From Cycas panzhihuaensis (Eukaryota > Cycadophyta): DNA of 64,000 nt. The stretch's first letter is position 1. Each line of letters opens with the position of its first letter. The stretch is taken from positions 19,282,001 through 19,346,000 of the forward strand of contig CM041465.1 in assembly GCA_023213395.1 (NCBI GenBank), given 5' to 3'. A program made the translations under genes and the position numbers. Below the pieces are notes generated by a model. The model was not told the DNA's origin, did not search any database, and saw nothing but the letters and a program-made list of their open reading frames with translations. Below are positions 1 to 10,860 of this stretch, in pieces.

Positions 1-110
1 TGCTACAACTATGGATGAACTGGACACTTCGCCAGCAATTGCAAGATCTTCGACATCTACAGCTACTGCAGACAGAGTGAGCACTATCCTTATCAGTGTC
101 CCCAAAAATG
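1..110 (+). pseudogene. gag: Copia-1 gag C-terminus with two zinc knuckles
   Basis: Frame 1 from base 1 gives CYNYG, a stop, then TGHFASNC, a CCHC knuckle (C-x2-C-x4-H-x4-C) whose second cysteine has become tyrosine. A second knuckle follows about ten residues later (YCRQSEHYPYQC), with C, H and C in place. Zinc knuckles of gag bind the element's RNA during packaging. The rest of gag is outside the window. The in-frame TGA inside the first knuckle shows this is a relic. Confidence 0.75.
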
Positions 111-204
111 AAGTGAAATTCACAAAGGAAAAAGACCTATCGGCAGATACAGCAAAGAAAAAGATAAAGAAGAAGAAGAAGAAGAGACTGCATTCATCAC
201 AGCA

Positions 205-960
205 TTGGTTACGGGAATGAAAGACAAAGATATTTGGTACATAGACTCAGGAGCTTCTAAACACATGACAAGTCGGGAAGATTGGTTTCAAACCATGAGC
301 CCGTACAATATGGATAAGTCAGTGGAACTAGGTGACAAGTACTCCCTTAACATTAAAGGAATTAGAACCATTTCAGTAAACTTGAATGGAAATGAAAGAA
401 GAATCAGAAATGTTCTTTTTATACCAGACCTGAAGATGAATCTCCTTGCAGTATCCCAATTAAGCAAAAAGGGATTGAGGACCATTTTTGATGAAGAAGG
501 GAATTGCCACATCCTGGATATGAAAAAAGATGGGAAAACTGTTGGAAAAGGGGTCAGATGCAATGACCTTTACAAACTTCTGTCAAATCCTGTACTTCCT
601 TATTTGGAAGAAAAAGCTTATACTGCTCTTAAATCTGATAATAAAGTATGGCATTTAAGGTATGGACATCTCCCAATTGACACACTTAAACAAATGGAAA
701 AGTCAGAAATGGTAAATGGTTTACCTAATATCTCTTCAGATACATTTGTTTGTAAAGGTTGTCAACTCAGAAAACAACATAGGTTTCCTTTTAAAGAAAG
801 CACTTGGAAATCTCAGTCTAAATTAGATCTGATACACACAGATATTTGTGGCCTAATTTCACCTCTGTCAATAAACGGATGCGTATATTTCTTAACTTTC
901 ATTGATGATTTCACTCGAAAAGTTTGGGTATATTTTTACATAATAAGTCCAAGTCTTTGA
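205..960 (+). pseudogene. pol: Copia-1 pol: protease, pre-integrase domain and start of integrase
   Basis: The 251-codon open stretch begins close to the protease active site WYIDSGASKHMT (catalytic D-S-G intact). It continues through the conserved ILLPDLKMNLLAVSQL-like region and reaches the pre-integrase zinc finger: WHLRYGHL gives the two histidines and CKGCQLRKQHRFPF the two cysteines. The integrase core then opens with LIHTDICGLISPLS, which carries the first catalytic D, and continues into TFIDDFTRKVWVYF. The frame breaks at about 950 in the stretch where family members read on into FKxFKxxVE. The protease would cut the polyprotein and the integrase would join cDNA to host DNA. The upstream frame from base 1 shows the start at 205 is only the first ATG after a stop, not a true start. 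Confidence 0.9.
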
Positions 961-1500
961 AACATTTAAAGAATTTAAGGCAGAAGTTGAGCTAGAATCA
1001 GGAATGAAAATCAAGTGTATCAGGTCAGATGGAGGAGGAGAATACATGTCGAACGAGTTTCTAAATTACTGCAAATACAGAGGAATTCGTAGACAAGTAA
1101 CAACTCCTTATACTCCTTAGTCAAATGGAGTAGCTGAAAGAAAGAATAGAACCTTAATGGAAATGGCTTGAAGCATGATGTATGGAATAAAGATATCAAA
1201 GACGTCTTGGGCGAGCGATCGGCCTGACATGCTACTTGATAAGCGAAGTCCAACCAGACCAAGAACGTCACTCGGAGGAAGCTTGGGCAGTGCGAAACCC
1301 GATGTAAGTTTTCTCAAGGTTTTTGGCAGTCAAGCATTTGTGCATATTCCTGATAAAAGGAGGTCCAAATTAGATGCAAAAAGCATAGAATGTGTTTTAA
1401 TAGGATATAGTAAAAATTCAAAGGCATATAAGTGCATAGATCCAAGAACAAATAGAATCTATGTGAGTAGAGACATCGTCTTTAATGAAGATAGCTCAGA
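961..1500 (+). pseudogene. pol: Copia-1 integrase core, frameshifted
   Basis: After a frameshift near 955 the integrase resumes: the second catalytic Asp lies in CIRSDGGGEYMSNEF and the catalytic Glu in NGVAERKNRTLMEMA, with stops at about 1118 (TAG) and 1168 (TGA). Downstream, KPDVSFLKVFGSQAFVHIPD and ECVLIGYSKNSKAYK are the usual copia integrase C-terminal signatures. The stretch at 1196-1300 between them is unusually CpG-rich and reads partly in a second frame (CYLI, EEAW), so small indels have shifted it. D-D-E residues are all visible, but split over frames. Confidence 0.88.
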
Positions 1501-1849
1501 TGAATCCTCACAAATCAAAATAATAGAAAATGAAAAGGAACTGGGAACTGCCAGACACAGAATAATGCAGGAAGATGAGGAAGAAAGTCAGTCAAGAATT
1601 ACTTCAGAAAATCAAGAAACTAGAGAAGAAAATGGGCTAGAAGAAGGACAAGCTGATTCGTCATCAACAACAGGTCAGGGAGACAACATCGAAAAGGAAG
1701 GACCATCATCACCAACTGGTCAGGGAGACATCATCGAAAAAGAAAATCCACAGAAACAAAAAAAGTTACCGAAATGGTATATCAAAACTGTTGAAGAAGG
1801 AAATATATTGGAACAAAAAACTCGAGGGCAAAGGTCAAAAGCTCTTCTA

Positions 1850-2930
1850 AGCAAGGTTGAACCACAGAATTTTGACGAAGCAAAAGATCATTCAGAATGG
1901 AGAGAAGCAATGGACAATGAAATAAATTCAATCAAGAAAAATCAAACATGGGAATTAGTAGAACTACACGCTAATAAATCTCATCAGAAGCGCAAATGGG
2001 TTTACAAAACAAAGAAACCAGTTGATCACCAAATTGAAAAACACAACGCAAGCTTAGTTGCAAAAGCATACACTCAAAGACCAGGTGTAGATTTTGATGA
2101 GACTTTTTCTCCGATGAGCAAAGATGAACACAGTAAGGGCGAATAGCCTTAGGCTGCCCAAGGTTGGGGAATCTCTCGGATGGACGTAAAAGTGCCTTCC
2201 TAAATGGTGAAGCTGGAAGAAGAGGTTTATATGCAACAACTAGATGGATACATGAATAGGAAAAGAAAATCTAGTCGCAAATTGAAAAAGGCCCTGTATG
2301 GTCTAAAACAAGCACCGCGTGCACGGTATGCAAAACTATATCACTTTCTTGAAGAAAATAAGTTCATTCGATTGTAACTCAGTTCCAGTCTATACATAAG
2401 GAAAACAAACAACAAGATAACAATAATTGTTGTTTATGTGGATGATATGCTTCTTACTGGGAATGATGTAGAAGGAATCAAGTGGATCAAAAGTCAACTT
2501 CAGCAAAAATTTGAAATGACAGATTTAGGTTCACTAAATTATTACTTGGGACTGGAAATAGGTCAACACCAAAACTACGTAACTTTGTCCCAAAGTAACT
2601 ACATCAAAAGTCTACTTGTTCGATTTCAGATGGACAATTACAATCCATGCACCACTCCCATGGAAACAAATTGCAATCTAACCGTAGATAGTATGGAAAA
2701 AGATGCCAATGTTACTCTGTACAGGCAAATGATTGGAAGTCTGATCTATCTGACAGCCATCAGACCTGACATATCCTACTCAGTAGGACTAATATCAAGG
2801 TATATGCAAAATCCAAAGTTGAGACACTGGCAAGCCGCAAAAAGAATTCTGAGATATCTCCAAGGAACAACAGATCTCAAATTAGTATATTCAAGGGGGC
2901 ATCCAATCAAAATAATAGGATCATGATTCA
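1850..2930 (+). pseudogene. pol: Copia-1 reverse transcriptase (RVT_2 type)
   Basis: WREAMDNEINSIKKNQTWELV is the usual start of copia reverse transcriptase, followed by KWVYKTK and GVDFDETFSP. Between 2100 and 2400 the frame is lost several times, although MDVK and the FLNGE region and the LKKALYGLKQAPRA-type motif at about 2285-2320 are recognisable. The 162-codon stretch from 2438 begins within the polymerase active site YVDDM (two catalytic Asp) and runs through the palm and thumb (GSLNYYLGLEI, GSLIYLTAIRPDISY). A TGA at about 2924 interrupts it. The enzyme would copy element RNA into cDNA inside the virus-like particle. Confidence 0.9.
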
Positions 2931-3380
2931 GATCAAGGCGACAAAGAACAAAGGAAATCCACAAGTGGTTTTTATTTTTTCTTAGGAGCTTCAGCAATCT
3001 CATGGTGCAGTAAGAAACAAGCAATAGTGGCTCTCTCCTCTATAGAAGCAGAATATAAAGTAGCCACATCAGTAACCTGTGAAGCCATCTGGTTAAGACA
3101 ACTCTTACTTGATTTAAATCAACAGCAGAAAGAAGCAACTTCTCTAAAGTGTGACAACCAAAGTGCCATCAAGCTGACCAAAAATCTAATTCTACATGTA
3201 AGAACAAAACATATTGAAGTTCATCATCACTTTATAAGAGAAAAAGTGTAGAACAAAGAAATAGACTTGGAATACTGTCTGACATCTGAACAAGTTGCAG
3301 ATCTTCTGACAAAACCTCTTGGGAGAGAAAGATTCAGATATTTGAGAGACAAGATTGGACTTTTAGAGATAAAACATTAA
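2931..3380 (+). pseudogene. pol: Copia-1 RNase H and end of pol
   Basis: The 74-codon open part at 3027-3251 has ALSSIEAEYKVA with the catalytic Glu, the segment around EAIWLRQLL, and CDNQSAIKLTKN with a catalytic Asp. KHIEVHHHFIREKV follows. After a TAG at 3249 the frame goes on through TSEQVADLLTKPL and ends at a TAA at 3378-3380, directly before the polypurine tract. RNase H degrades the RNA strand after minus-strand synthesis. Apart from the stops the domain has normal length. Confidence 0.88.
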
Positions 3381-3387
3381 GAGGGGG
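3379..3387 (+). other. Copia-1 polypurine tract
   Basis: The purine run AAGAGGGGG lies immediately left of the LTR's TG end and overlaps the pol stop codon. This position is the standard primer for plus-strand DNA synthesis. Confidence 0.8.
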
Positions 3388-3606
3388 TGTTGAGATATAA
3401 TGTTTTATCTAGGATAGAAAAGGGGGTCATGTTAGACCAACCCTTAAATGCTCTTATAAGATCATGCCACTTGGCAGTATCTGAGTGATAGGTTACATTA
3501 GTGGTTGTAACCAACTCATGAATCTTGTATACTTAAGTAAATTGAATCTTAATAGTAAACTCACTCATTTCTTTCTCTGTTTGTTTCTGATCTGTATTTT
3601 TCAACA
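3388..3606 (+). repeat. Copia-1 3' LTR (219 bp)
   Basis: It begins TGTTGAGATATAA and ends TATTTTTCAACA, so the ends form a 6-bp inverted repeat (TGTTGA/TCAACA) with the canonical TG...CA. It follows the polypurine tract with no gap. The partner 5' LTR is off the window, so the target duplication cannot be checked. A CTTATAAG motif at about 3455 could serve as the TATA region. Confidence 0.85.
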
Positions 3607-3879
3607 ATCTAGGGTTAGAGAGGCTTGGAAATAGGCCTTTTTTCACCATTTTTGCTCTAAAAATAAACCTTGAAGAAGTATGGTTGGAAATGACCTGAGA
3701 ATCCATTGTAAGAGGCTAATATATATTGGAAAATGGCTATACTTCACATAAATACAATAGAATACACTAATGTTTTAGGGAAAAATGAAGAAATAAGAGT
3801 AAATAGGATGTCATTATGAAGGAATAGGCATGTGTTTATCTATATTTCTTAGAAATAACTCCAAATCAAAATAAAAATA
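3607..3879. other. A+T-rich gap between Copia-1 and a minus-strand primer site
   Basis: No reading frame of note. If the primer site at 3880 is genuine, this is the start of the internal region of an older minus-strand element that Copia-1 split. Confidence 0.4.
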
Positions 3880-3891
3880 GCTTTGATACCA
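3880..3891 (-). other. Candidate primer-binding site of an unidentified minus-strand LTR element
   Basis: The minus strand reads TGGTATCAAAGC, one mismatch from TGGTATCAGAGC, the initiator-Met tRNA site seen in Gypsy-B2. Plus-strand bases TG follow at once at 3892, as expected where an LTR ends in CA on the minus strand. No coding relic of this element can be assigned. Confidence 0.45.
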
Positions 3892-5379
3892 TGCTAAAAA
3901 ACTTTAGGATCTAAAATCATATGCTGCTAATTAGAAAACAAGCTATACTAATTGAATAATATAGGAAATAAGCAAAACACAAGTAAATCAATAATATATC
4001 AAAGAACACAAGTGAATTTGTCACTATATGAGGATTAATTTAGGTAGAGCTTCTACATAACCTTCAATATCATGTATAAAACAATGGTATGGGGCTTAAT
4101 TTATAAGCAACTTGTTAATATTTCCATGAATACAATTAGCTGACTAAGTGACACATATGGAAGACCTGACTAGATTATGCAATATAATTAAATTACAACA
4201 TAGGGTTTCCTTAGGATTGTAATATGTATATAATAAACATAAAATACAATGAAATGAGGATGTTATTACATAGTTTTAACATATAATAATCAAGAAGCAA
4301 TAGTGAGATTAGACAATTTAGACTAGGAAAAAATAAGGATGTAGCACCATAATATCATTCATTAGCATGTATAAAACATCATTATATATAGAACACCATC
4401 CAATGTAAGAGCATAATAAGATGGACTATCATAGTTTAGGCTCATTAATAGGTGACTTTTTAGAGCTTAAGACTACCATAGTTTAATCTCATTAGTAAAT
4501 GATTTTTTAGAGCATGACTATCATAGTTTTAGCTCTTTAATAGATGAATTCTCAAAATAAATAAACAAGGAATGAAATCCATAAGATAATAGATACTGTC
4601 ATCTGTAATCATATCTAAGATTGAGAATAATAACTTGAAAATGCCTATCTCATCAAGAAGAAAAAGATTCATCTAATTAATTATGTAAGACACTAATAAT
4701 GAGAATGAATAAGTGGCCTATAATGAATAAGGTATCCTAAATCAAGTTATATTTGTCTAATAAAATTGAATACAATAAAGAGAAAAATTAGGCCCTTGAT
4801 AAAAGGGAGCATTTTTTATATAGAAATGATATAATTTATTATTGATTTTCACCATTAAGAGCTAAGAAAAGAGGGGTATCTAGAGTAAATTGTTTGATTA
4901 TATATAATGAGGCACTATCTTACTAAGGGGGGTATCAATGTGAGAAGATTCATATCAAGACCATTCACTAGGAAGCTTAATATTTAATGAGTCTATAGTG
5001 CTAAAATTCTTTTTAGATGTTATTTTATATTAAAAATTATAATTTTGTAGGTGAAAAATATAGATAGACAACTAAAAATGTGATTTTTAGGTTTAAAATG
5101 ATATTTTTGTGATCATAGGAGAATTCTAAGATCACATTTTTAATTGAGAAATTGTACTATTGGAGATAGAAGTTATGTTTTTCATTGTGAAGTTGCATTT
5201 TCTAGTATAAAATCATGTTTTTAATAGATTTATATTTAGTAAAGAAAAACATGAAAATTTTAAACTTAAATAAAGAAACTAACTTATTAAAATGATCTGT
5301 GATATAACCCATTAAGAGAATAGATAAAAGAGAGAATGAAGGACTAGTTATAATAACTTTTATATGTTCCCTTTTAGCT
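3892..5379. other. Non-coding A+T-rich stretch, probably old LTR sequence
   Basis: No gene seen. The stretch holds the triplicate repeat at 4424-4556 and a block at about 4285-4400 that recurs at about 41245-41350. It also has several copies of AAAATGTGAT-like words around 5070-5140. All fit an old LTR, but no second copy or CA end could be fixed. Confidence 0.4.
4424..4556. repeat. Three tandem copies of a roughly 46-bp unit
   Basis: Units start at 4424, 4471 and 4516 with GACTATCATAGTTT, GACTACCATAGTTT and GACTATCATAGTTT. The first two also share ...TTTTTTAGAGC at matching distances. A single related piece (ATAGTTTAATCTCATTAG) occurs at about 9482. Confidence 0.7.
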
Positions 5380-7060
5380 ATGGATTAGTAGATTTTGAGG
5401 TGGTGTGGCTTGGTTTGAGAAAGCCATTCTATTTAGCTAGTGATAGAGTATGAGATTCTAGAGGATTTTATAAGTTGTTAGATTCCTCTAGATGATGTTT
5501 TCAAGGTGGGGAGTATTAGTGATATTCACATTATTACTTAGGATATTAGGAGGATTCTCAGGGTTAGTTGGTGAGTATAAGAGATTCAACTTAATAGAGT
5601 GATAAATAAGGAATCCTGGGAGGCATACAATTAGTATACCATGGGTTACACTAACCAATTTAGTCCTTATGGAGTTTCATTAGAGGCAATGAGGATAGTA
5701 GAGGGTATTCTAGCATTAAGGAAGGTAATAACTTATATCATTATTTTCTGGATTGCTAGGATATAAAATTTTATATGAGTCCAAACTTAGTGGATTAGGA
5801 TCATCAAGTTATATGAGGCAGGGAATAAGATGAACTAGGACTAGTACATCTTAAATAGTATAACCCTACAATTATCTTGGATTAGGAGGCAAGATCATGG
5901 TGGATTCTCATATAGTTTAATTCTCATATGCTAGATTTATGATCATATACTGTTGATGGGGCTAGGGGGAGTGTTGGGTGAGTTAAATGTCATGGATCCA
6001 AGAGTGAATAGATGGAATATATGGTCACAAATTCATAATAATCTAGGGATCATAGTTGGGAGTACTCATAGCCAATTATTGAGGAGGATGATGAGGCAAT
6101 AGTTAGTTTTTGATCCATATGAGAGGCTGCCAGTATGGAGTGACAATGGGGCCAAGTAAGTGGCAATAAAGAGGCCACCTATTATGCAAAAAGGTAGGGG
6201 GAGAGGTAGAGGATGAGGAGATATTACTCAATAATAGGGTGACTAAGGAGTGATAGGAGTAATAGGTGATGAGGGAGGAGTTAAGGATATCAAGAGAGAA
6301 AGTGAGAGAAAGGTCACTCCAGAGGTGGGAGGAGCAGAGGGTGGTGGTGGTGCCCTTGCATAGAGTATGGACTTAGGATCAGGTAAGGGCCAAAGAACTA
6401 CGTGAGATAATAATGGAGGGGAGGGGAAGATATTCCTTGACAGCTAGTAGAGGAGGCAACAATACAACCAATAGGAGAAAGAGTAGCATGGCCAGTAGGT
6501 ACCTACACTCTCTTATACGTAGATCTTTTGTTTCATGATTATATTTTCATGATAGTGAACTAATAGTATATCATTGATTTGATAAGTGAGGAGACACTAA
6601 AACTAGCCAAGATAAGGAGGGTGTTAGATATCTTACTTCCCTATGTGTCTTCCTTAGAAGAGCCTCTAATATGGCATGCTAATGATCGAGCTTTACTTGG
6701 AGACTAAATAGAGTATTTTAGTCTAATTATATGAGCATGTGACATCTACCAAGACATGATGATAGAGTTGAGACTATGCAAGATGGAGCTATGATCAATA
6801 GAGTATGAGTGGTGATACCTTAGGAGGATGACCATTATATAAGCAAGTGGTAGAGGGACTCCATTAATGAACATAACTATACAATAGCATAGACAATGGC
6901 CATCGAGGACAGAGTCAACTCATGGTTACTCTCAAGGTCAACATTATAGAGGGGAGTAGGGAGGAGGACAAAGTATCTCTTACCATATTTCATAGAAGTA
7001 AGCATATTTTTGTATAGGGAGGGGATGATAGGGAGAGTAAGATCTCTATAGGCATAGGAA
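5380..7060 (+). pseudogene. Unrecognised decayed protein-like region
   Basis: This stretch is richer in G and less A+T-rich than its flanks. On the plus strand it gives broken but protein-like segments, for example FDPYERLPVWSDNGAK followed by a KGRGRGRG run at about 6100-6215, and a segment near 6880-6960 rich in Q, R, S and T. Stops occur every few tens of codons. I do not recognise a family: I compared it by eye with gag, plant mobile domain and CACTA transposase features and found no decisive motif. It could be an extra open reading frame of an old retrotransposon or a dead host gene. Confidence 0.25.
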
Positions 7061-8219
7061 CTTGAGGAATCATATAGTTTTTCGATGATGTATTTCTGCC
7101 TAATGAGGTCTTATAATCATGATCATATATTTTGATGATTATGTACTCTATCTCTTATTTATATATATCATTTTGATTTTTGCTTTTAAATGGATGAATG
7201 AAATATTGATTATAACCTCACCCCACTTATCCCCATTTATTTTCTTGTGTATTGTGAAAACACATGCTCTATGTTATAGTTAATAATAAAATATCATGAT
7301 TTTTTTTTATTAATTTCTTTTTTATTTTGGATTTTTGTTTTAGTATATACATGGTAGTTTATACTCATTCCAAAGTGATGGAGGCCCTTTAAAAGAGAAA
7401 TACATAAAATGTTAGAACAAGTGAAGTAGGCTTAGGACTAGGAGGGAATAGCTAGAAAAGATGGAGAATTCTATTTCCATAAATGTGAAATCATTTCAAA
7501 AGGTCCAAATGACATCAAGATTATGAGATCAGAAGATATAATTATATAAGCTTCCCTTAAAGGAGAAACCTAATATAACTCATATCATACTCAAGAAGGA
7601 TCATATGGATACTAATCAACATAAGTGAAACTTATAAGACCAACACCCATATAATATTTTTGGAAAGAAATCGGTTGCTTATTGGATGGATAGGAAAATC
7701 TACTTAGTAAGTAACTAGTCTCCTAAGTATTATTGGATTCGTGATTGGCTATTCCTAGTGGTAAGAGGATTTAAGGGACTTGCCCCCCTACCAAGGTCCT
7801 CCTTGGCCTATGATTCTCACATGGGCCTATCATTTCTAACACTTCCTCTTGATTCCTAAGTATAATAAACTTGTCTTCATAGAACCCATGCTTCTATTTT
7901 TTAGGGCTTGGCAAAGATGATGTTTAAAAGTCTATAAAAGTAATACTATAGTTTTCTTTGCCTTAGTTTATACTCTTTGTAGAGTAATAGTTTATACTTA
8001 TTTTAGAGTGATTCCCCCAACATGAAACAAGTATTGTCCCCAATAGTTTCTCAAAATATGAGAAACTAAGGCATTAACTTTAGTATTATAGATACATGAG
8101 ATGTGTTGAATAGTAACTAAAGAAAAAAAAGGAAAATCAATGGTAAAGGTTGACGATGAAGAGAAAGTAGTTGAAAAGAGATTTAATAAATACCAACTAA
8201 CTAATAAACTATAAACTAA
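7061..8219. other. Non-coding A+T-rich stretch
   Basis: No reading frame, RNA gene or repeat boundary recognised. The plus strand is notably poor in C, as in most of 3.6-16 kb. A less A+T-rich island at about 7770-7850 shows no motif. Confidence 0.5.
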
Positions 8220-8440
8220 GAGTCAGAATAGAGACTAATTAGACCATGGTGGAAATGCAATGCATCAGTCAAGGCTCCTATAGTGGCATTATATTTAGCT
8301 TCATTATTAGTTACTTTAAGTAATAATAAACCAACATAAGTTAATAGATTTCCTAATTGATCATAAATGACCTACATAGTAGTAGATGGTCTAGGATTAT
8401 ATATACTACCTATGTTGGTATATAATATTCAATGCCATGG
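8220..8440 (-). pseudogene. RNase H-like (RVT_3 type) domain fragment
   Basis: On the minus strand from about 8436 down to 8225 one frame gives SIYNPRPSTTM, a stop, VIYDQLGNLLTY and then KVTNNEAKYNATIGALTDAL. The NNEAxYxAxIxAL signature, with the catalytic Glu, is that of the second, archaeal/plant-type RNase H found in Tat-lineage gypsy elements and in host RNase H-like proteins. The fragment is about 70 residues against about 120 for a whole domain. It lies about 1.3 kb beyond the end of the Gypsy-A1 integrase on the same strand. It may belong to that element in an unusual position, or to a separate old element. Confidence 0.55.
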
Positions 8441-9549
8441 GAGTAATAAGAACTAAGACTTATAGACCAAGTGATTGATAAAGGGCAATTACAAAAATTA
8501 ATTAATGAGGAATTGGAGGTAAAAACAATGAAATAATTTCAACTACAAAGAGAAGAAGATGAGATCATGACTGGGATAATAACCAAGATAAAAAAAAATT
8601 CAAATAAGTTTTGATCACAATTGAGGCCATGATGGACCCATGCAATTAGATCCAAAGGTCCTGATTGAAGCACCCAAATGGATAGTGAGTATAGATAGAG
8701 ATGAAGCTATCACACAACTTGCTCTGGATCTTAAGAGGGTAATATGAATGAATTAATAATCTTTCATGCTTATTCTTTTGATTTTTTATATTTCTTTCTT
8801 TTTGCTTTTGATCCTTTTCTTTTCTTTTCTTTTCCTTTTTGTATTTGATCTTTTTCTTTCTTTTTTTTTGTCAAATTTTTAATATTTATAACTAAATGAC
8901 TCAACCACTCATCTAGTTATGAAATAACTTTTCTTAATGCAGTAAGGATTATTCCTTTTTTTAATAAAACCTGGGTGATGAAAGGAATCAACCAAGTTCC
9001 TCAAAGATTGAATTGTAGGGAAAAAGAAGGAATTATAAAATCATGGTGTCTCTCTATGTGATAGGGAAGGCAACAAAATAAGTATTAACTTCAGTAGTAT
9101 AATAATGAAAACCAAGTATCATAAGTAAATATATATTGGTGGTGTACAAACAAGTGAGAACCAATGTATTAAAAAATGCATATAGAGAATAAATTAAGCA
9201 ACTCATATACTAACTAAAGTTATGATTTAGACTCCCTTATTTAGTTAAAACTACTAAGGACAAAGCCAGGGGCCTAACTTCTCTTTCAAGCTTAGAGTTT
9301 AAAAGAGAAGCCTAAGAAAAGAAATGAGAAAACATCCAAGATAGAGCTATAGTCCTGAAGACCAATGCCTATGCCTATATAAAGGATAATAACCTTACAT
9401 GGCCATTAGAAATTGATCATATTACAGAAAACTTGAAAAAACTTGATTGATTATAGAAGGAACTAAGAAGAAGATTATCTATAGTTTAATCTCATTAGAC
9501 AATATTACTTTTTGAAGTTGTAGTTTACCCACATTACAGAGGAGTTTGA
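8441..9549. other. Non-coding stretch with a pyrimidine-rich tract
   Basis: No gene found. At about 8760-8880 the plus strand is almost pure pyrimidine (repeats of TTTTC), so the minus strand is a long polypurine run. The stretch links the Gypsy-A1 integrase to the RNase H-like fragment. Confidence 0.45.
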
Positions 9550-10860
9550 AGATTAAGGATAAAATATTCTTAAAATTATGAGTTATTAGGTTTTTTAAGC
9601 TCCAAACCTTCTAAAATAGAAACATAGTAGGCACCATTCTCTAAATTTTCAATTACTAGATATGGTCCTACTCACTTTGGTGTAAATTTACATTGTTTAT
9701 CATGTAGGTACTCAAGTTTTTAAGCTTTGTCTCAAATACCAAACCTATGAGATCTTAACTACATATCATGGGTAGCTTGAGCTCTAACTTTATAAGCTAG
9801 ATTATTTTGTAGATTAATTAAATGGGTTTCATTAAACTTCTTAAGCTCTAAAAGATGAACTTCTCTTTAAAACTATTCACTAGTAATTTCTTTCAAAGAA
9901 ACATGTAGAGATAGAATCTCTCCTTATAAGGAAGAACAAATTTAATGCCATAAACCAAAGAGAATGGTGTTATGTCAATGGCATTTTTAATATATGTATG
10001 ATACACCCACAATATAGGGAATAATTGTGTATGCTAGTTATGATATAAAGTGATCATATTCTTTTCTAGAATCTTGGCCAAAGTTTTATTAAATGCCTTA
10101 ACTTGGCCCTTAGCTTAGGGATGGTATGGGCCCAACAATCGATAGGTGATATGGAACTTCTTACATAGTTGTTTCATATGAGAGTTACATAATAAAGTTA
10201 CATTATTAGTGATGATAATATTTGGTACACCAAAACTACAAATAATATGTTGGAAAATAAATGTAGCCACTATCTTCCCTATAGCCAAGACCAGAGGAAT
10301 GGCTGCATTCCACTTCATAAAGTATTCAATAGAAATGATGATAAACTTATATGAATTCAAAGATGGGGGGAAAATCTACCCAATGAGGTCTAAAGCCCAT
10401 TGGGAAAAAGGCCAAGGAGAGACTATATACTTAATACCTTTAGCAAGTCAATGGAATAATGTAGTATGTGACTGACATTTATCACACTTACAAATATAAG
10501 CATGAGCATCTTTAAACAATGAGGGATAATAATAACCCATGTGTAAAATATGTTGAGTAGCAAATTGGCCATTGAAATGGCCTCTACAAATACTATCATG
10601 AAACTTAACTAATGCAATATGAGCTTTATCAAGTGAGAGACATCGCAACAAGATTCCATCAAATGAACATTTATAGAGAATGTTGTTAAATAATAGATAC
10701 TAATGAGAAACAACCCAAATTCTCTTTTTCTTCTTGAGAGAAAAAGACAAAAGGAGTGTTTAATCATGTAAATAGGATTTAATTTCTTTATACCATGCAT
10801 CTTCTGAAGGAGCAATTTCTACTTGGAGGACCTATTCATAAGGAAATCTATAATCCATAA
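9550..10860 (-). pseudogene. pol: Gypsy-A1 integrase
   Basis: The N-terminal zinc finger is at 10448-10651: histidines in HDSICRGH, then CKCDKC for the two cysteines. The core is at 10115-10360: KFIIISIEYFMKW carries the region of the first catalytic Asp (now Ser, since family members read D-Y-F at this spot), and FGVPNIIITNN the second (D to N). The catalytic Glu region, GQVKAFNKTLAKIL, follows at about 10090 after a stop. The C-terminal part continues to about 9550, with WHTQLFPILWVYHTY and TPFSLVYGIKFVLP at 10050-9950. Loss of the Asp residues and many stops make it inactive. Confidence 0.85.

Larger units (their letters stand above)
1..3606 (+). mobile_element. Copia-1: 3' part of a Ty1/copia LTR retrotransposon
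   Basis: Seen: collinear relics of gag zinc knuckles, protease, pre-integrase zinc finger, integrase, reverse transcriptase and RNase H, then a polypurine tract and a 219-bp LTR. This gag-PR-INT-RT-RH order defines Ty1/copia. The 5' LTR and most of gag lie left of the window. Several stops and frameshifts (near 960, 1120, 1170, 2145-2400 and 2925) show it cannot make a polyprotein. It is the least decayed protease in the window, since the D-S-G triad is kept. It seems to have inserted into the internal region of an older minus-strand element whose primer site lies at 3880. Confidence 0.93.

Noticed and set aside
5380-7060. Plant mobile domain or CACTA transposase identity for the unassigned region
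   Set aside because: None of the conserved blocks could be found in any frame; only composition and a GRG run are suggestive.
10209-10475. 88-codon plus-strand frame
   Set aside because: Antisense to the Gypsy-A1 integrase core.
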